Shown: one piece after another, positions 20,783 through 29,713 of the stretch
Numbering within the stretch: the stretch's first letter is position 1
Layout of the letters: each line of letters starts with the position of its first letter
Assembly: GCF_000744115.1 (NCBI RefSeq)
Contig: NZ_JQLG01000004.1
Span: 1,489,001-1,553,000 of the forward strand
Source of the DNA: Carnobacterium alterfunditum DSM 5972
GTDB lineage: Bacteria > Bacillota > Bacilli > Lactobacillales > Carnobacteriaceae
Direction: 5' to 3'
Length of the DNA stretch: 64,000 bases
Notes under the pieces: model-generated
Databases searched by the model: none
What the model was told of the DNA's origin: nothing
What the model saw: the letters and a program-made list of their open reading frames with translations, nothing else
Translations under genes and position numbers: made by a program

Positions 20783-21015
20783 TTTTAGTAAGTATTTTAA
20801 TTTTTACAGGTTCTTTCTTTTTGATGCGAAACCAAACTACGATAGATGAGGTTGATTATATGCAGGGAATGATTCCACATCATTCTATCGCTATACTAAC
20901 GAGTGAGAGAGCAGATATTGAAGATCCAAGAGTCAGAAAACTTGCAGATGATATTATTAAAGCTCAAAAGAAAGAAATTAAAGAAATGAAAGAATTGATT
21001 GAAGAACTTAAGTAG
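20783..21015 (+). pseudogene. DUF305 family protein, 5' end removed by IS1380
   Basis: The frame is open from the IS right end. It first reads LVSILIFTGSFFLMRNQTT (the end of an N-terminal membrane anchor), then EVDYMQGMIPHHSIAILTSE, the DUF305 signature with paired His and Met residues thought to bind metal, then a charged helix to the stop at 21015. An internal ATG at 20824 could give a 63-residue soluble product, but there is no ribosome site before it and the anchor would be lost. DUF305 proteins are common in copper and silver resistance regions, and this one opens the copper island. Confidence 0.75.
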
Positions 21016-21239
21016 CAGTTCTTTATTCAAATTAACTTGTTAAAGATATTAATAGCCGCAAAAGAATGAGTTACTATTAAGTAGTCCATTCGTTTATTTT
21101 TTGAATGGACTTTTTTATATTTAGATTATACCTAATCCAATATATTGAGGGATAATTTGATTGTACTAAAGATGTATACGATTACCTATAAGATGTAAGG
21201 CTCTTATATACTATGATTTTCAATAAAGGAGATGAAGTA

Positions 21240-21866
21240 ATGAGTAATGAAACTAAAAAAATTAAAGGGCGCTACAATCGTATTTCGAAAATTTACGATA
21301 TTTTAGAACAACCAATGGAAGTAATGACAATGAGCAAATGGAGAGAAAAATTAATTGAAAATATTGCGGGTCCGAAAATTTTGGAAGTCGGAGTTGGTAC
21401 TGGAAAAAATTTGCTTATTTACCCGAATAAATTAGAAATAACAGGTATAGATTTTAGTGAAAATATGTTAGAAAAAGCAAATCAAAAGATAAAAGGAAAA
21501 GAAAACATCACATTAATTGAGATGGATGCTCAGAAAATGAGCTTTGCGGACAATACATTTGATACGATAGTTACTTCTTGTGTATTTTGTTCAGTACCGG
21601 ACCCTGTAGAAGGACTTAAAGAAATGAGAAGAGTCTGTAGACCTGACGGTAAAATTATTATGCTAGAACATATGAGAAGTCATCATAATATAGTTGGTGA
21701 ATTTATGGATGTGGTGAATTTTATCCCATTACATACTTGGGGAGCCAATATTAATAGAGAAACAATTGCAAATATATTGAAAGCTGGATTTAAAGAAGAA
21801 GAAATAGAGACCCAAGATTTATGGAGTGATATTGTAAAATTAATAGAAATAAGAAATAAGAAATAA
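21240..21866 (+). CDS. Class I SAM-dependent methyltransferase
   Basis: A 208-residue methyltransferase. The SAM-binding motif I is ILEVGVGTGKN (near residue 49), the acidic post-I residue is in ITGIDFSENML, and the later motif is DTIVTSCVFCSVPDP. The overall layout resembles UbiE/COQ5-like enzymes (PF08241). The substrate is not evident. ATG 21240 has AAAGGAGAT about 6 bases upstream; the longer upstream reading would start without a site. The last codons lie inside a run of GAAATAA heptamers, so the C terminus (IEIRNKK) can vary with repeat number. It sits between the DUF305 remnant and the DUF1541 lipoprotein of the copper island. Confidence 0.85.
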   Translation: MSNETKKIKGRYNRISKIYDILEQPMEVMTMSKWREKLIENIAGPKILEVGVGTGKNLLIYPNKLEITGIDFSENMLEKANQKIKGKENITLIEMDAQKMSFADNTFDTIVTSCVFCSVPDPVEGLKEMRRVCRPDGKIIMLEHMRSHHNIVGEFMDVVNFIPLHTWGANINRETIANILKAGFKEEEIETQDLWSDIVKLIEIRNKK

Positions 21867-21887
21867 GAAATAAGAAATAAGAAATAA
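21846..21887 (+). repeat. Six tandem GAAATAA heptamers at the methyltransferase 3' end
   Basis: Six perfect copies of a 7-base unit span the last seven codons and the stop codon of the methyltransferase and continue 21 bases past it. Because 7 is not a multiple of 3, gain or loss of one unit upstream of the stop changes the last residues. A hairpin with TAGAGTCC/GGACTCTA arms follows at 21893-21920 and may be the terminator. Confidence 0.9.
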
Positions 21888-21985
21888 AGATGTAGAGTCC
21901 TTTATTAAAGAGGGACTCTAATTTACTTATGCTGGTTTAGGGTGTACTCATAATTGACTAGGTACACAATTTTACCCTAATGTAT

Positions 21986-22008
21986 TGCACTTAATTTGAC
22001 AAACTGTC
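21986..22008. repeat. Solo inverted-repeat end of the ISLpl1-like IS30 element
   Basis: A 23-base stretch beginning TGCACTTAATTTGACAAAC matches the right inverted repeat of IS30 copy B with a single mismatch. No transposase is nearby. It marks a former insertion or one-ended remnant just upstream of the DUF1541 gene. Confidence 0.75.
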
Positions 22009-22038
22009 GTTAAAAAAGTTAGACTCTAAGTATAAATT

Positions 22039-22048
22039 TACAGACGTA
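22039..22048. promoter_or_regulatory. CopY-type box upstream of the DUF1541 lipoprotein
   Basis: TTTACAGACGTAAAC surrounds a near-match (TACAGACGTA) to the cop box TACANNTGTA, with one mismatch. It agrees at 13 of 15 positions with the first box before copY (TTTACAAATGTAAAC). It lies 27 bases before the lipoprotein start, in promoter range, so copper-dependent derepression by CopY is likely. Confidence 0.6.
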
Positions 22049-22074
22049 AACAAACAAAGAAAGAAGGGTATATT

Positions 22075-22710
22075 ATGAATAAGAAGGCAATTATTAATGG
22101 GATAATAACCATATCCTCTTTAGCTCTGCTAGCGGCTTGCTCACCTCAAGATAGTGAAAACCAAGAGTCCGTTGATTCAAGTGTACAATCCAGTATTCCA
22201 GCTGCTGAAAGTAGTTCCGATTCTCAAATGATGAGTGAATCAGAAGATATGTATAATGAAATGGACGGCATGATTCCTGATGATTATGGGGAAATACCAG
22301 AAGGTTTGGAAGAGGCAGAAAATCCAACCTATTCAGTTGGAGACAGGGTGACTATCCAAACCGATCATATGAAAGGTATGAAAGGGGCTAACGGAACGAT
22401 CATGGGTGCATTTGATACAGTTGCCTATGAGGTGACTTATGAACCGACGAACGGGGATACCATAGTAGAAAATCATAAATGGGTCTTAAAAGAAGAAATA
22501 CCAGAGGCACGCAATCAAGAAGAACCTTTGAGCGAAGGAACAGAAGTAACGCTAGAGGCCAGCCATATGGAAGGCATGGAAGGTGTGACTGCTACTATAG
22601 ATTCTGCTAAAGAAACAACCGTTTATATGCTAGACTATCAACCAACTGATGGTGGGGAAATGGTTAAAAATCACAAGTGGGTTACAGAAGATGAATTAGC
22701 ACCAGAATAA
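22075..22710 (+). CDS. YdhK/DUF1541 family lipoprotein
   Basis: The 211-residue lipoprotein carries a signal peptide ending LLAAC (Cys about residue 22), a Ser/Glu/Met-rich linker (including SSDSQMMSESEDMYNEMDGM) and two DUF1541 repeats. Each repeat has a TDHMKGMKGANGTI or ASHMEGMEGVTATI motif, a YEPT/YQPT strand and an ending NHKWV. The repeated His-Met-x-Gly-Met pattern fits surface copper binding. DUF1541 proteins are regularly found beside copper ATPases in Firmicutes. A weaker, decayed homologue lies at 40852-41340. A cop-box-like site precedes it. Confidence 0.88.
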   Translation: MNKKAIINGIITISSLALLAACSPQDSENQESVDSSVQSSIPAAESSSDSQMMSESEDMYNEMDGMIPDDYGEIPEGLEEAENPTYSVGDRVTIQTDHMKGMKGANGTIMGAFDTVAYEVTYEPTNGDTIVENHKWVLKEEIPEARNQEEPLSEGTEVTLEASHMEGMEGVTATIDSAKETTVYMLDYQPTDGGEMVKNHKWVTEDELAPE

Positions 22711-22759
22711 AGGATAGATAAAGACTATTTTTACAATTAGTTAAGACTGTTCTAGTCCT

Positions 22760-22800
22760 AAAAGCTCTGCCTAATGTTTTCATTAGGTAGAGCTTTTTTT
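22760..22800 (+). terminator. Terminator of the DUF1541 gene
   Basis: AAAGCTCTGCCTAATG pairs with CATTAGGTAGAGCTTT around a TTTT loop, followed by a T-run. Confidence 0.85.
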
Positions 22801-22900
22801 CTTATGCGACAAAATAAATGGAGTACCTGATAGAAATAGTGAGAATGAATCAAATTTTTTGAAATATATAAATAATAAAAGTTGAAAGTTAATAAATTAC

Positions 22901-22957
22901 TTGACATATTTCGTTTACAAATGTAAACTATAAATATCAAGAAAGATTACATGTGTA
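22901..22957 (+). promoter_or_regulatory. copYA promoter with two cop boxes
   Basis: TTGACA (22901-22906), 17 bases and TAAACT (22924-22929) form the promoter. A perfect cop box TACAAATGTA (22916-22925) overlaps the -10 region, and a second, TACATGTGTA (22948-22957), lies about 32 bases downstream. This is the arrangement used by CopY-family repressors (two TACANNTGTA sites between promoter and copY), so copper releases repression of copY and copA. Confidence 0.9.
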
Positions 22958-22978
22958 AACGTAAAGGAGAGAAATAAT

Positions 22979-23404
22979 ATGGTGACAACTAATTCAATAA
23001 AAATAACAGATGCAGAATGGGAAGTCATGCGTGTAGCTTGGGCAAATGAAACGGTTACCAGTAGAGAAATCACGTCCATTCTCGAAAATAAAAAACAGTG
23101 GAAAGCACCTACTATCAAAACATTAATCGGTCGTTTAGTCGATAAAGGCGTCTTACAGACTATAAGAGAAGGGAACAAATTTATTTACTCTGCGGCGGTT
23201 ACTGAAGAAGAAAGTATGGATTCTTATACGAATGATGTCCTTTCTCGAGTCTGTCATAAGCAATCGGGTCATGTTATCAGTAACATGATAGCTGAAGCTA
23301 CTCTAAGCAAGGTAGATATTGCTATGCTAAAAAAACTATTGGAACAAAAAGAAAACACAGCATTGGATGAGGTGCCATGCGAATGCCATTTGCACCATCA
23401 CTAA
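22979..23404 (+). CDS. copY: Copper-responsive repressor CopY
   Basis: A 141-residue BlaI/MecI/CopY-type winged-helix repressor: [23 protein letters not shown] then [20 protein letters not shown] in the DNA-binding half, and a C-terminal dimerisation helix. Two cop boxes precede the gene. In the family, copper displaces zinc at a C-terminal CxCx4CxC site. Here the C terminus is only CECHLHHH (C134, C136, then four His), so one cysteine pair is replaced by histidines. It is followed by copA after 16 bases, one operon. Confidence 0.92.
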   Translation: MVTTNSIKITDAEWEVMRVAWANETVTSREITSILENKKQWKAPTIKTLIGRLVDKGVLQTIREGNKFIYSAAVTEEESMDSYTNDVLSRVCHKQSGHVISNMIAEATLSKVDIAMLKKLLEQKENTALDEVPCECHLHHH

Positions 23405-23420
23405 GAAAAAGAGGGATAAA

Positions 23421-25883
23421 ATGGAAAACAAAGTTTTTAGTATAGAGGGTATGACGTGCGCCTCTTGTGCACAAACAATTGAAAAAGCTACAAGTAAGTT
23501 ACCAGGTGTAAAAGCGGCAAATGTTAATTTGGCTACTGAAAAAATGACTATCCAATTTAATGAATTATCTTTGACAGAAGCAGATATTCAAAAAGCTGTA
23601 GCAGATGCTGGGTATACAGCGATAACCAATACGCTTAAAAAGACATTCATTATTGAAGGTATGACCTGTGCCTCTTGTGCACAGACGATTGAAAAGGCCA
23701 CACAAAAACTTTCCGGTATGAACCATTCGACTGTTAATCTGGCAACCGAAAAAATGAGTGTGCAATATGATCCAGTTGTACTGAATGTATCAGATATAAC
23801 AAAAGCAGTTGCAGATGCTGGATATGAAGCTCATGAGGAAGTTGGTTCTGCAGAATCAGTTGATTTGGATCGTGAAAAGAAACAACGGCATATTAAAGAG
23901 ATGTGGCACAGATTTTTAATGTCGACTATTTTCACACTACCATTATTATATATTGTCATGGGGCATATGTTGGGTTTACCACTACCAGAAATTGTTGATC
24001 CAATGATGTATCCTATAACCTTTTCTCTAACTCAATTAACATTAACACTTCCAGTCATGTATTATGGTCGCAGTTTCTTTACGGTTGGATTCAAAACCTT
24101 ATTTAAAGGACATCCAAATATGGATTCTCTTGTTGCACTAGGCACCAGTGCCGCATTTGTTTATAGCCTGTTTGGAACCTATATGATTTATTTGGGCGAT
24201 ACTAGCTTTACGACGGTTCTCTATTATGAATCTGCAGCTGTCATTTTAACGCTGATTACATTAGGAAAATATTTCGAAGCAGTTTCAAAAGGTAAAACGT
24301 CAGAAGCGATAAAAAAACTGATGGGTCTAGCACCAAAAACAGCACGTGTATTGCGCAACAATCAAGAAATGGAAATAGCGATTGATGAAGTTCAGGTTGA
24401 AGATATTATTGTTGTTCGACCAGGTGAAAAATTACCGGTTGATGGAATCGTAATGGAGGGAAATACCTCAATCGATGAGTCGATGTTGACAGGTGAAAGT
24501 ATGCCGGTGGAGAAGAAACCAAGCGACAACGTTATTGGTGCAAGCATTAATAAAAACGGAAGTTTCCAATACAAAGCAACAAAAGTTGGGAAAGATACTG
24601 CCTTATCTCAAATCATTAAATTGGTTGAAGATGCCCAAGGTTCAAAAGCTCCGATTGCAAAATTAGCTGACCAAATTTCTGGCATTTTTGTTCCAATTGT
24701 AATAGGTCTAGCTGTTCTAGCTGGTCTAGCCTGGTTCTTCTTAGGACAAGAATCTTGGATTTTTGCTTTAACTATTATGATTTCTGTACTGGTTATCGCT
24801 TGCCCATGTGCATTAGGCTTGGCAACACCAACAGCTATCATGGTTGGAACGGGTAAAGGGGCAGAAAATGGCGTTTTGATTAAAAGTGGTGGGGCTTTAG
24901 AAACCACTCATAAAATTGGGACAATTATTTTTGATAAAACAGGAACGATTACAGAAGGAAAACCAAAAGTAACCGATATCGTGACTACAAATGGTCTTTC
25001 TGAAACGGATCTATTGATTTTAGCGGCCTCTGCCGAAAAAGGTTCTGAGCATCCACTGGGTGAAGCCATTGTGAATGGAGCAAAAGAAAGAAGCCTAGCG
25101 TTAATTAAAACAGAATCATTTAATGCTATTCCTGGATTGGGTATTCAAGTAATTATTAACGGTCAACATTTATTACTGGGTAATAAAAAACTAATGACTG
25201 AAAGCCATATTTCGTTGGAAAATTTAGCTGCGGATTCAGATAGATTAGCTGATCAAGGTAAAACGCCTATGTATATTGCGAAGAATGGAAAAATTGCTGG
25301 TATTATTGCTGTTGCTGATACCGTTAAAGAAAATAGTTTGAAAGCTATTGAAAGATTGCACAGAATGGGTATTGAAGTAGCTATGATTACAGGAGACAAC
25401 AAACGAACTGCTGAAGCAATTGCTAAACAAGTTGGTATCGATCGTGTACTGAGTGAGGTATTGCCAGAAGATAAAGCTAATGAAGTGAAAAAGTTGCAAG
25501 CTGAAGGTAAAAAAGTTGCAATGGTTGGGGATGGTATCAATGATGCTCCGGCCTTAGCGCAAGCGGATACTGGTATTGCTATTGGTTCCGGTACAGATGT
25601 TGCAATGGAATCAGCTGATATTGTTTTGATGAGAAGTGATTTGATGGACGTTCCAACAGCTGTGGAATTAAGTAAAGCAACGATTAAAAATATCAAGGAA
25701 AATCTCTTTTGGGCATTTGCCTACAACATATTAGGTATTCCAGTGGCGATGGGTTTACTATATCTCTTTGGAGGCCCCTTATTGAGTCCAATTATTGCAG
25801 CGGCTGCAATGAGCTTTAGTTCAGTATCGGTGTTATTAAATGCATTACGCTTGAAGAGATTTAAACCATCTAATATAAAATAG
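23421..25883 (+). CDS. copA: Copper-exporting P1B-type ATPase CopA
   Basis: The 820-residue Cu(I) ATPase has two N-terminal heavy-metal-associated domains, each with GMTCASC (residues 10-16 and 80-86), then eight membrane helices. The transmembrane copper motif is [12 protein letters not shown], the phosphorylation site is [12 protein letters not shown], and the hinge motif is [13 protein letters not shown] plus two HMA domains mark a P1B-1 pump that exports Cu(I) from the cytoplasm. ATG 23421 is chosen for its GAGGGAT site; the longer upstream frame overlaps copY. Regulated by the CopY boxes before copY. Confidence 0.96.
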   Translation: MENKVFSIEGMTCASCAQTIEKATSKLPGVKAANVNLATEKMTIQFNELSLTEADIQKAVADAGYTAITNTLKKTFIIEGMTCASCAQTIEKATQKLSGMNHSTVNLATEKMSVQYDPVVLNVSDITKAVADAGYEAHEEVGSAESVDLDREKKQRHIKEMWHRFLMSTIFTLPLLYIVMGHMLGLPLPEIVDPMMYPITFSLTQLTLTLPVMYYGRSFFTVGFKTLFKGHPNMDSLVALGTSAAFVYSLFGTYMIYLGDTSFTTVLYYESAAVILTLITLGKYFEAVSKGKTSEAIKKLMGLAPKTARVLRNNQEMEIAIDEVQVEDIIVVRPGEKLPVDGIVMEGNTSIDESMLTGESMPVEKKPSDNVIGASINKNGSFQYKATKVGKDTALSQIIKLVEDAQGSKAPIAKLADQISGIFVPIVIGLAVLAGLAWFFLGQESWIFALTIMISVLVIACPCALGLATPTAIMVGTGKGAENGVLIKSGGALETTHKIGTIIFDKTGTITEGKPKVTDIVTTNGLSETDLLILAASAEKGSEHPLGEAIVNGAKERSLALIKTESFNAIPGLGIQVIINGQHLLLGNKKLMTESHISLENLAADSDRLADQGKTPMYIAKNGKIAGIIAVADTVKENSLKAIERLHRMGIEVAMITGDNKRTAEAIAKQVGIDRVLSEVLPEDKANEVKKLQAEGKKVAMVGDGINDAPALAQADTGIAIGSGTDVAMESADIVLMRSDLMDVPTAVELSKATIKNIKENLFWAFAYNILGIPVAMGLLYLFGGPLLSPIIAAAAMSFSSVSVLLNALRLKRFKPSNIK

Positions 25884-26019
25884 AAGATGAGATAAGAGTA
25901 ATTAGTAATAAGGCGTTCATCTAATTTATAGATTTTAATACTAGCTATAAAATAGCCTAGTATAGAAAGACAATGAGATTCATAGTTTTCAAGAGTTAAT
26001 AATAAAGGAGGAAATGAAT

Positions 26020-28101
26020 ATGGACAAAAAAAAGAATCATACGAGTAGTAAAGAGAAGCAGTCTTCTCATAACCATATGAACCATAATCATGAAGAAAAT
26101 AAGGAATCAGATTCTCTTCATGATTCTCACGAGGGCCATGAGGATCATGGTAGTCATGGTGGCTTGCATGAACACCACCACCACGGTAGTTTTAAAGAAA
26201 TATTTCTGAAATCGCTCCCCTTTGGAATTATTATTATGCTGTTGTCTCCAATGATGGGTGTTACTTTACCATTCCAATTTTCGTTTCCTTATTCAGACAT
26301 CCTTGTTTCTATACTCGCAACCATATTAATTATCTATGGAGGAAAACCTTTTTATATGGGAGCGATTGATGAATTTAAGAAAAAGGTACCAGGAATGATG
26401 GCCCTTGTAACTCTTGGGATTGGAGTTTCTTATTTTTATAGTCTTTATGCTGTTGTGGGTGGATACCTCACCGGTGAACATATAATGGATTTTTTCTTTG
26501 AGTTCGCTTCTTTACTTTTAATTATGTTACTGGGTCACTGGATTGAAATGAAAGCCGTTGGAGAAGCTGGAGACGCTCAAAAAGCACTTGCTGAATTAAT
26601 GCCAAAAGACGCTGATCTTGTTTTAGAAGATGATTCTATTGAGTCTCGTCCAGTATCACAGTTAAAGGTCGGAGACATAATTCGTGTTCAGGCTGGAGAA
26701 AATATTCCAGCAGACGGAGTGATCCAAAGAGGACAATCAAGAGTCAATGAGTCGTTATTAACCGGTGAATCAAAGCCGATTGAAAAAAATACTGGAGACA
26801 AAGTAATTGGTGGCTCAACAAATAATGAAGGGGTCTTGTATGTTGAAGTACAAGAAACGGGAGATAAATCTTTTATTTCTCAAGTACAAACGCTAATAAG
26901 TCAAGCGCAAGACCAACCTTCACGTGCTGAAAACCTTGCTAACAAGGTAGCGAGTTGGTTATTTTATATCGCAATAGCCGCAGCTGTCATTGCATTTACT
27001 GTTTGGCTATTCTTAACAGATGTACAAACCGCAGTACTGTTCACGGTAACTACTTTGGTTATCGCTTGTCCACATGCATTAGGTTTAGCTATTCCTCTTG
27101 TTACTGCACGGAGTACTAGTTTAGGTGCGAGTCGTGGATTATTAGTAAAAGATCGTGAAGCGTTAGAACTAGCAACAAAAGCAGATGTAATGATTTTAGA
27201 TAAAACCGGAACCTTAACTACTGGGGAATTTAAGGTTTTGAATGCAGAAACAGTAAGTGAAATTTATAGCACAAACGAAATTCTAGCATTAATGGCTGGA
27301 ATTGAAGGTGGATCTAGTCACCCTATTGCTCAATCTATCGTGGGTTATGCTGAAAATGAAGGAGTAAAACCAATTAACTTTGATTCCATTGATGTGGTAT
27401 CGGGCGCTGGAGTTGAAGGGGAAGCAAATGGGCATCGTTATGAATTAATCAGTCAAAAAGCATTTGGACAGAATATTGAATTTGATGTTCCAAAAGGAGC
27501 AACAGTTAGTTATTTAGTGGAAAAAGGAAAAGCAATTGGTGCGGTTGCTTTGGGAGATGAATTAAAATCAACTAGCAGAGAGCTAATGAATGTACTAAAA
27601 TCTCAAGGAATCAAGCCTATTATGGCAACTGGGGATAATGAAAAAGCAGCTAAAGGTGTTGCAGAAGAATTAGGGATTGAATATAGAGCGAATCAATCTC
27701 CACAAGACAAGTATGATTTAGTAGAATCACTAAAAAATGAAGGGAAAACTGTCATTATGGTAGGAGATGGAGTAAATGATGCACCTTCTCTTGCTCTAGC
27801 CGATGTCGGGGTAGCTATAGGAGCAGGTACACAAGTAGCACTTGATTCAGCCGATGTCATTTTAACGCAATCGGATCCAGGCGATATTGAGTCCTTTATT
27901 GAGTTAGCTAATAAAACAACACGTAAGATGAGACAGAACTTAATCTGGGGAGCTGGCTATAACTTTATTGCAATCCCAATAGCTGCGGGGATTTTAGCCC
28001 CTATTGGGATTACCTTAGCTCCAGCTATAGGAGCTGTGCTAATGTCAGTTTCAACGGTCATCGTAGCTATCAATGCAATGACTTTGAAATTGAAAAATTA
28101 A
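26020..28101 (+). CDS. copB: Copper-translocating P-type ATPase CopB (CPH type)
   Basis: This 693-residue P1B-type ATPase carries, instead of HMA domains, a His-rich N terminus (about 20 His in residues 1-55, including HEHHHHG). The membrane metal motif is IACPHALGLAIP (CPH, P1B-3 type), the phosphorylation site LDKTGTLTTG, the hinge GDGVNDAPSL. CopB-type pumps expel copper or silver. ATG 26020 is preferred because AAGGAGG is 8 bases upstream; the ATG at 26014 is only 2 bases from it. No cop box was found in the 130-base gap after copA, so it is probably read through from the copYA promoter. Confidence 0.95.
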   Translation: MDKKKNHTSSKEKQSSHNHMNHNHEENKESDSLHDSHEGHEDHGSHGGLHEHHHHGSFKEIFLKSLPFGIIIMLLSPMMGVTLPFQFSFPYSDILVSILATILIIYGGKPFYMGAIDEFKKKVPGMMALVTLGIGVSYFYSLYAVVGGYLTGEHIMDFFFEFASLLLIMLLGHWIEMKAVGEAGDAQKALAELMPKDADLVLEDDSIESRPVSQLKVGDIIRVQAGENIPADGVIQRGQSRVNESLLTGESKPIEKNTGDKVIGGSTNNEGVLYVEVQETGDKSFISQVQTLISQAQDQPSRAENLANKVASWLFYIAIAAAVIAFTVWLFLTDVQTAVLFTVTTLVIACPHALGLAIPLVTARSTSLGASRGLLVKDREALELATKADVMILDKTGTLTTGEFKVLNAETVSEIYSTNEILALMAGIEGGSSHPIAQSIVGYAENEGVKPINFDSIDVVSGAGVEGEANGHRYELISQKAFGQNIEFDVPKGATVSYLVEKGKAIGAVALGDELKSTSRELMNVLKSQGIKPIMATGDNEKAAKGVAEELGIEYRANQSPQDKYDLVESLKNEGKTVIMVGDGVNDAPSLALADVGVAIGAGTQVALDSADVILTQSDPGDIESFIELANKTTRKMRQNLIWGAGYNFIAIPIAAGILAPIGITLAPAIGAVLMSVSTVIVAINAMTLKLKN

Positions 28102-28342
28102 TAAATTCTAAAGTATAGGCTAAAGATAAAAATACGGGCAGTGTGTTCTTGAACAATTTAATTTACTTTGAATATAAGGACACATTGCATTATTAATACA
28201 CTGAAAATTTTTTATAGTCTACTCCAATATTTATAACTAATTTTTTGAAAAGAACACCTATTCAATTTATCTGTTTTAGTTACAAAGGATCCCATTAACA
28301 TACTTTATTTTTAAATAGATACAAAAGGAGGATGCAATAGTT

Positions 28343-29344
28343 ATGACAATAAAAGTAGCAATTAACGGGTTTGGTCGCATTGGGCGATTAGCATACCGTC
28401 GAATCAAAGAATTAAATAGTACAGAATTAGAGGTCGTTGCGGTTAATGATTTAGCTGACATTGAAGACTTGGCTTACTTGCTAAAATATGATACTGCACA
28501 AGGACGTTTCCCATACGATGTAGAGGCTAAGGATAATGTGATTACAGTAGATGGAAAAGAAATCAAAGCTTATAAAGAAAAAGATGCGAGTAAATTGCCA
28601 TGGGGCGAGCTAGATATTGATATTGTACTTGAGTGTACTGGTTTTTATGTGTCTTCAGAAAAATCCAACGCTCATTTAGAGGCAGGAGCTAAAAAAGTGA
28701 TGATATCTGCTCCCACTAAAGATGATGTCACAAAAATTGGCGTATATGGAGTCAACGAGAAATCATTGACGGGGAATGACCGTATCGTTTCCGCCGCTTC
28801 CTGTACAACGAATGCACTAGCATTGATGACAAAAGTATTAGTCGATGAATTTGGTGTTCAAAGAGGACTAATGACAGGTTCGCGTGCCTACACAGCCTCA
28901 CAATCTCTTCAAGATGCTCCTGGTGGCCGCAAGAAACGTGCAGGCGCACAAAATGTTATTCCAACAACAACTGGTGCTGCTAAAGCATTAGGAAAGGTTA
29001 TACCAGAAGTGGATGGAATAATAACAGGGACTTCAACTCGCGTTCCGGTTATTACAGCAGGTTTTGTCGAACTTTATTCAGTACTTGACCAGAATGTGAC
29101 GATTGATGAGATAAATAAAGCTATGAAAGCCGCTTCGAGTGAGGCCTATGGTTATACTCAAGATGAAGTGGTGTCTTCGGATATAGTTGGCGACACTCAC
29201 GGATCTACTTTTGATGCAACTTTGACTGAAGTAATGGATGCAAACGGTGGTCAGCTGGTGAAAACAGTTGCCTGGTATGATAACGAGTATGGGTTTGTTT
29301 CAAATACGATTCGACTACTGGAATATTTTGCGAAACTTGACTAA
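28343..29344 (+). CDS. GAPDH-family paralogue with substituted catalytic His
   Basis: A 333-residue protein aligned end to end with type I glyceraldehyde-3-phosphate dehydrogenase. It has the Rossmann motif INGFGRIGR, the catalytic Cys154 in SAASCTTNA, phosphate-site residues in TTTGAAKA, and the C-terminal WYDNEYGF. The catalytic base His of the HAYT motif is replaced: GSRAYT, Arg181 (codon CGT at 28883-28885). The Arg-containing RVPV motif is in GTSTRVPV rather than GAAQRVPV. It lies between copB and copZ. GAPDH is a known target of copper poisoning in staphylococci, which makes a special paralogue here notable. Whether it is still a dehydrogenase is uncertain. Confidence 0.85.
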   Translation: MTIKVAINGFGRIGRLAYRRIKELNSTELEVVAVNDLADIEDLAYLLKYDTAQGRFPYDVEAKDNVITVDGKEIKAYKEKDASKLPWGELDIDIVLECTGFYVSSEKSNAHLEAGAKKVMISAPTKDDVTKIGVYGVNEKSLTGNDRIVSAASCTTNALALMTKVLVDEFGVQRGLMTGSRAYTASQSLQDAPGGRKKRAGAQNVIPTTTGAAKALGKVIPEVDGIITGTSTRVPVITAGFVELYSVLDQNVTIDEINKAMKAASSEAYGYTQDEVVSSDIVGDTHGSTFDATLTEVMDANGGQLVKTVAWYDNEYGFVSNTIRLLEYFAKLD

Positions 29345-29386
29345 TTCAACAGATGAGGCCCTAAATCTCACGTTAGGGGTATAGAG

Positions 29387-29587
29387 ATGAAAACGTGGAT
29401 AACTATTGCAGGGATAGAGTGTGCAGCCTGTTCAGAAGAAATTGAGGCAGAACTCCTAGCTACACATACCGTAGAAGACGTATTTAATGGCCTACACAAA
29501 AAAATACTCTTTGTTCATTTGAAAAAGGGTGTCACTAAAGAAATATTTTTGAATTCGATGAGCAGGATACCCGTAATGTTAAACTGA
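29387..29587 (+). CDS. Small HMA-like protein with CxxC
   Basis: The 66-residue protein starts like a heavy-metal-associated domain (WITIAGIECAACSEEIEAEL, with the CAAC pair at residues 15-18 in the place of GMxCxxC). The rest is compatible with the HMA fold but diverges, with LHKKILFVHLKKGVTKEIF as the later strand-helix. It lies 43 bases after the GAPDH paralogue and before copZ, behind a weak GGGGTATAG site. Probably a metal-binding chaperone-like protein distinct from CopZ, or a decaying HMA duplicate. Confidence 0.6.
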   Translation: MKTWITIAGIECAACSEEIEAELLATHTVEDVFNGLHKKILFVHLKKGVTKEIFLNSMSRIPVMLN

Positions 29588-29593
29588 GTTATA

Positions 29594-29656
29594 ATGAAGT
29601 ATGAGTGTACCTGCCAGTGTTGTGCAGATATACAGATTGATCTTTCATTGGATTAA
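29594..29656 (+). CDS. Putative 20-residue Cys-rich peptide
   Basis: A short frame starting ATG 29594 and ending TAA 29656 encodes 20 residues, with four Cys in the first ten (CTCQCC at residues 5-10) and an acidic tail. It starts 6 bases after the preceding small gene stops and precedes copZ. The ribosome site is weak (CTGAG). CxCxxC clusters bind Cu(I) in metallothionein-like peptides. It may be a real microprotein or a chance frame. Confidence 0.3.
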   Translation: MKYECTCQCCADIQIDLSLD

Positions 29657-29713
29657 GAAGCTTACTCAAGTTAGAAATTAACTAAAAAATTAAAACGAAA
29701 AGAGGAAGAAATT

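Noticed and set aside
28102-28342. CopY box or 20-bp motif before the GAPDH paralogue
   Set aside because: I looked for TACANNTGTA and ATTGTGTRG-type sites; only weak partial matches (for example AATGTGTCCTTATAT on the reverse strand) are present.
28343-29344. Arsenate resistance GAPDH (partner of ArsJ)
   Set aside because: No arsJ, arsR or arsC-like gene adjoins it; the setting is entirely copper-related.
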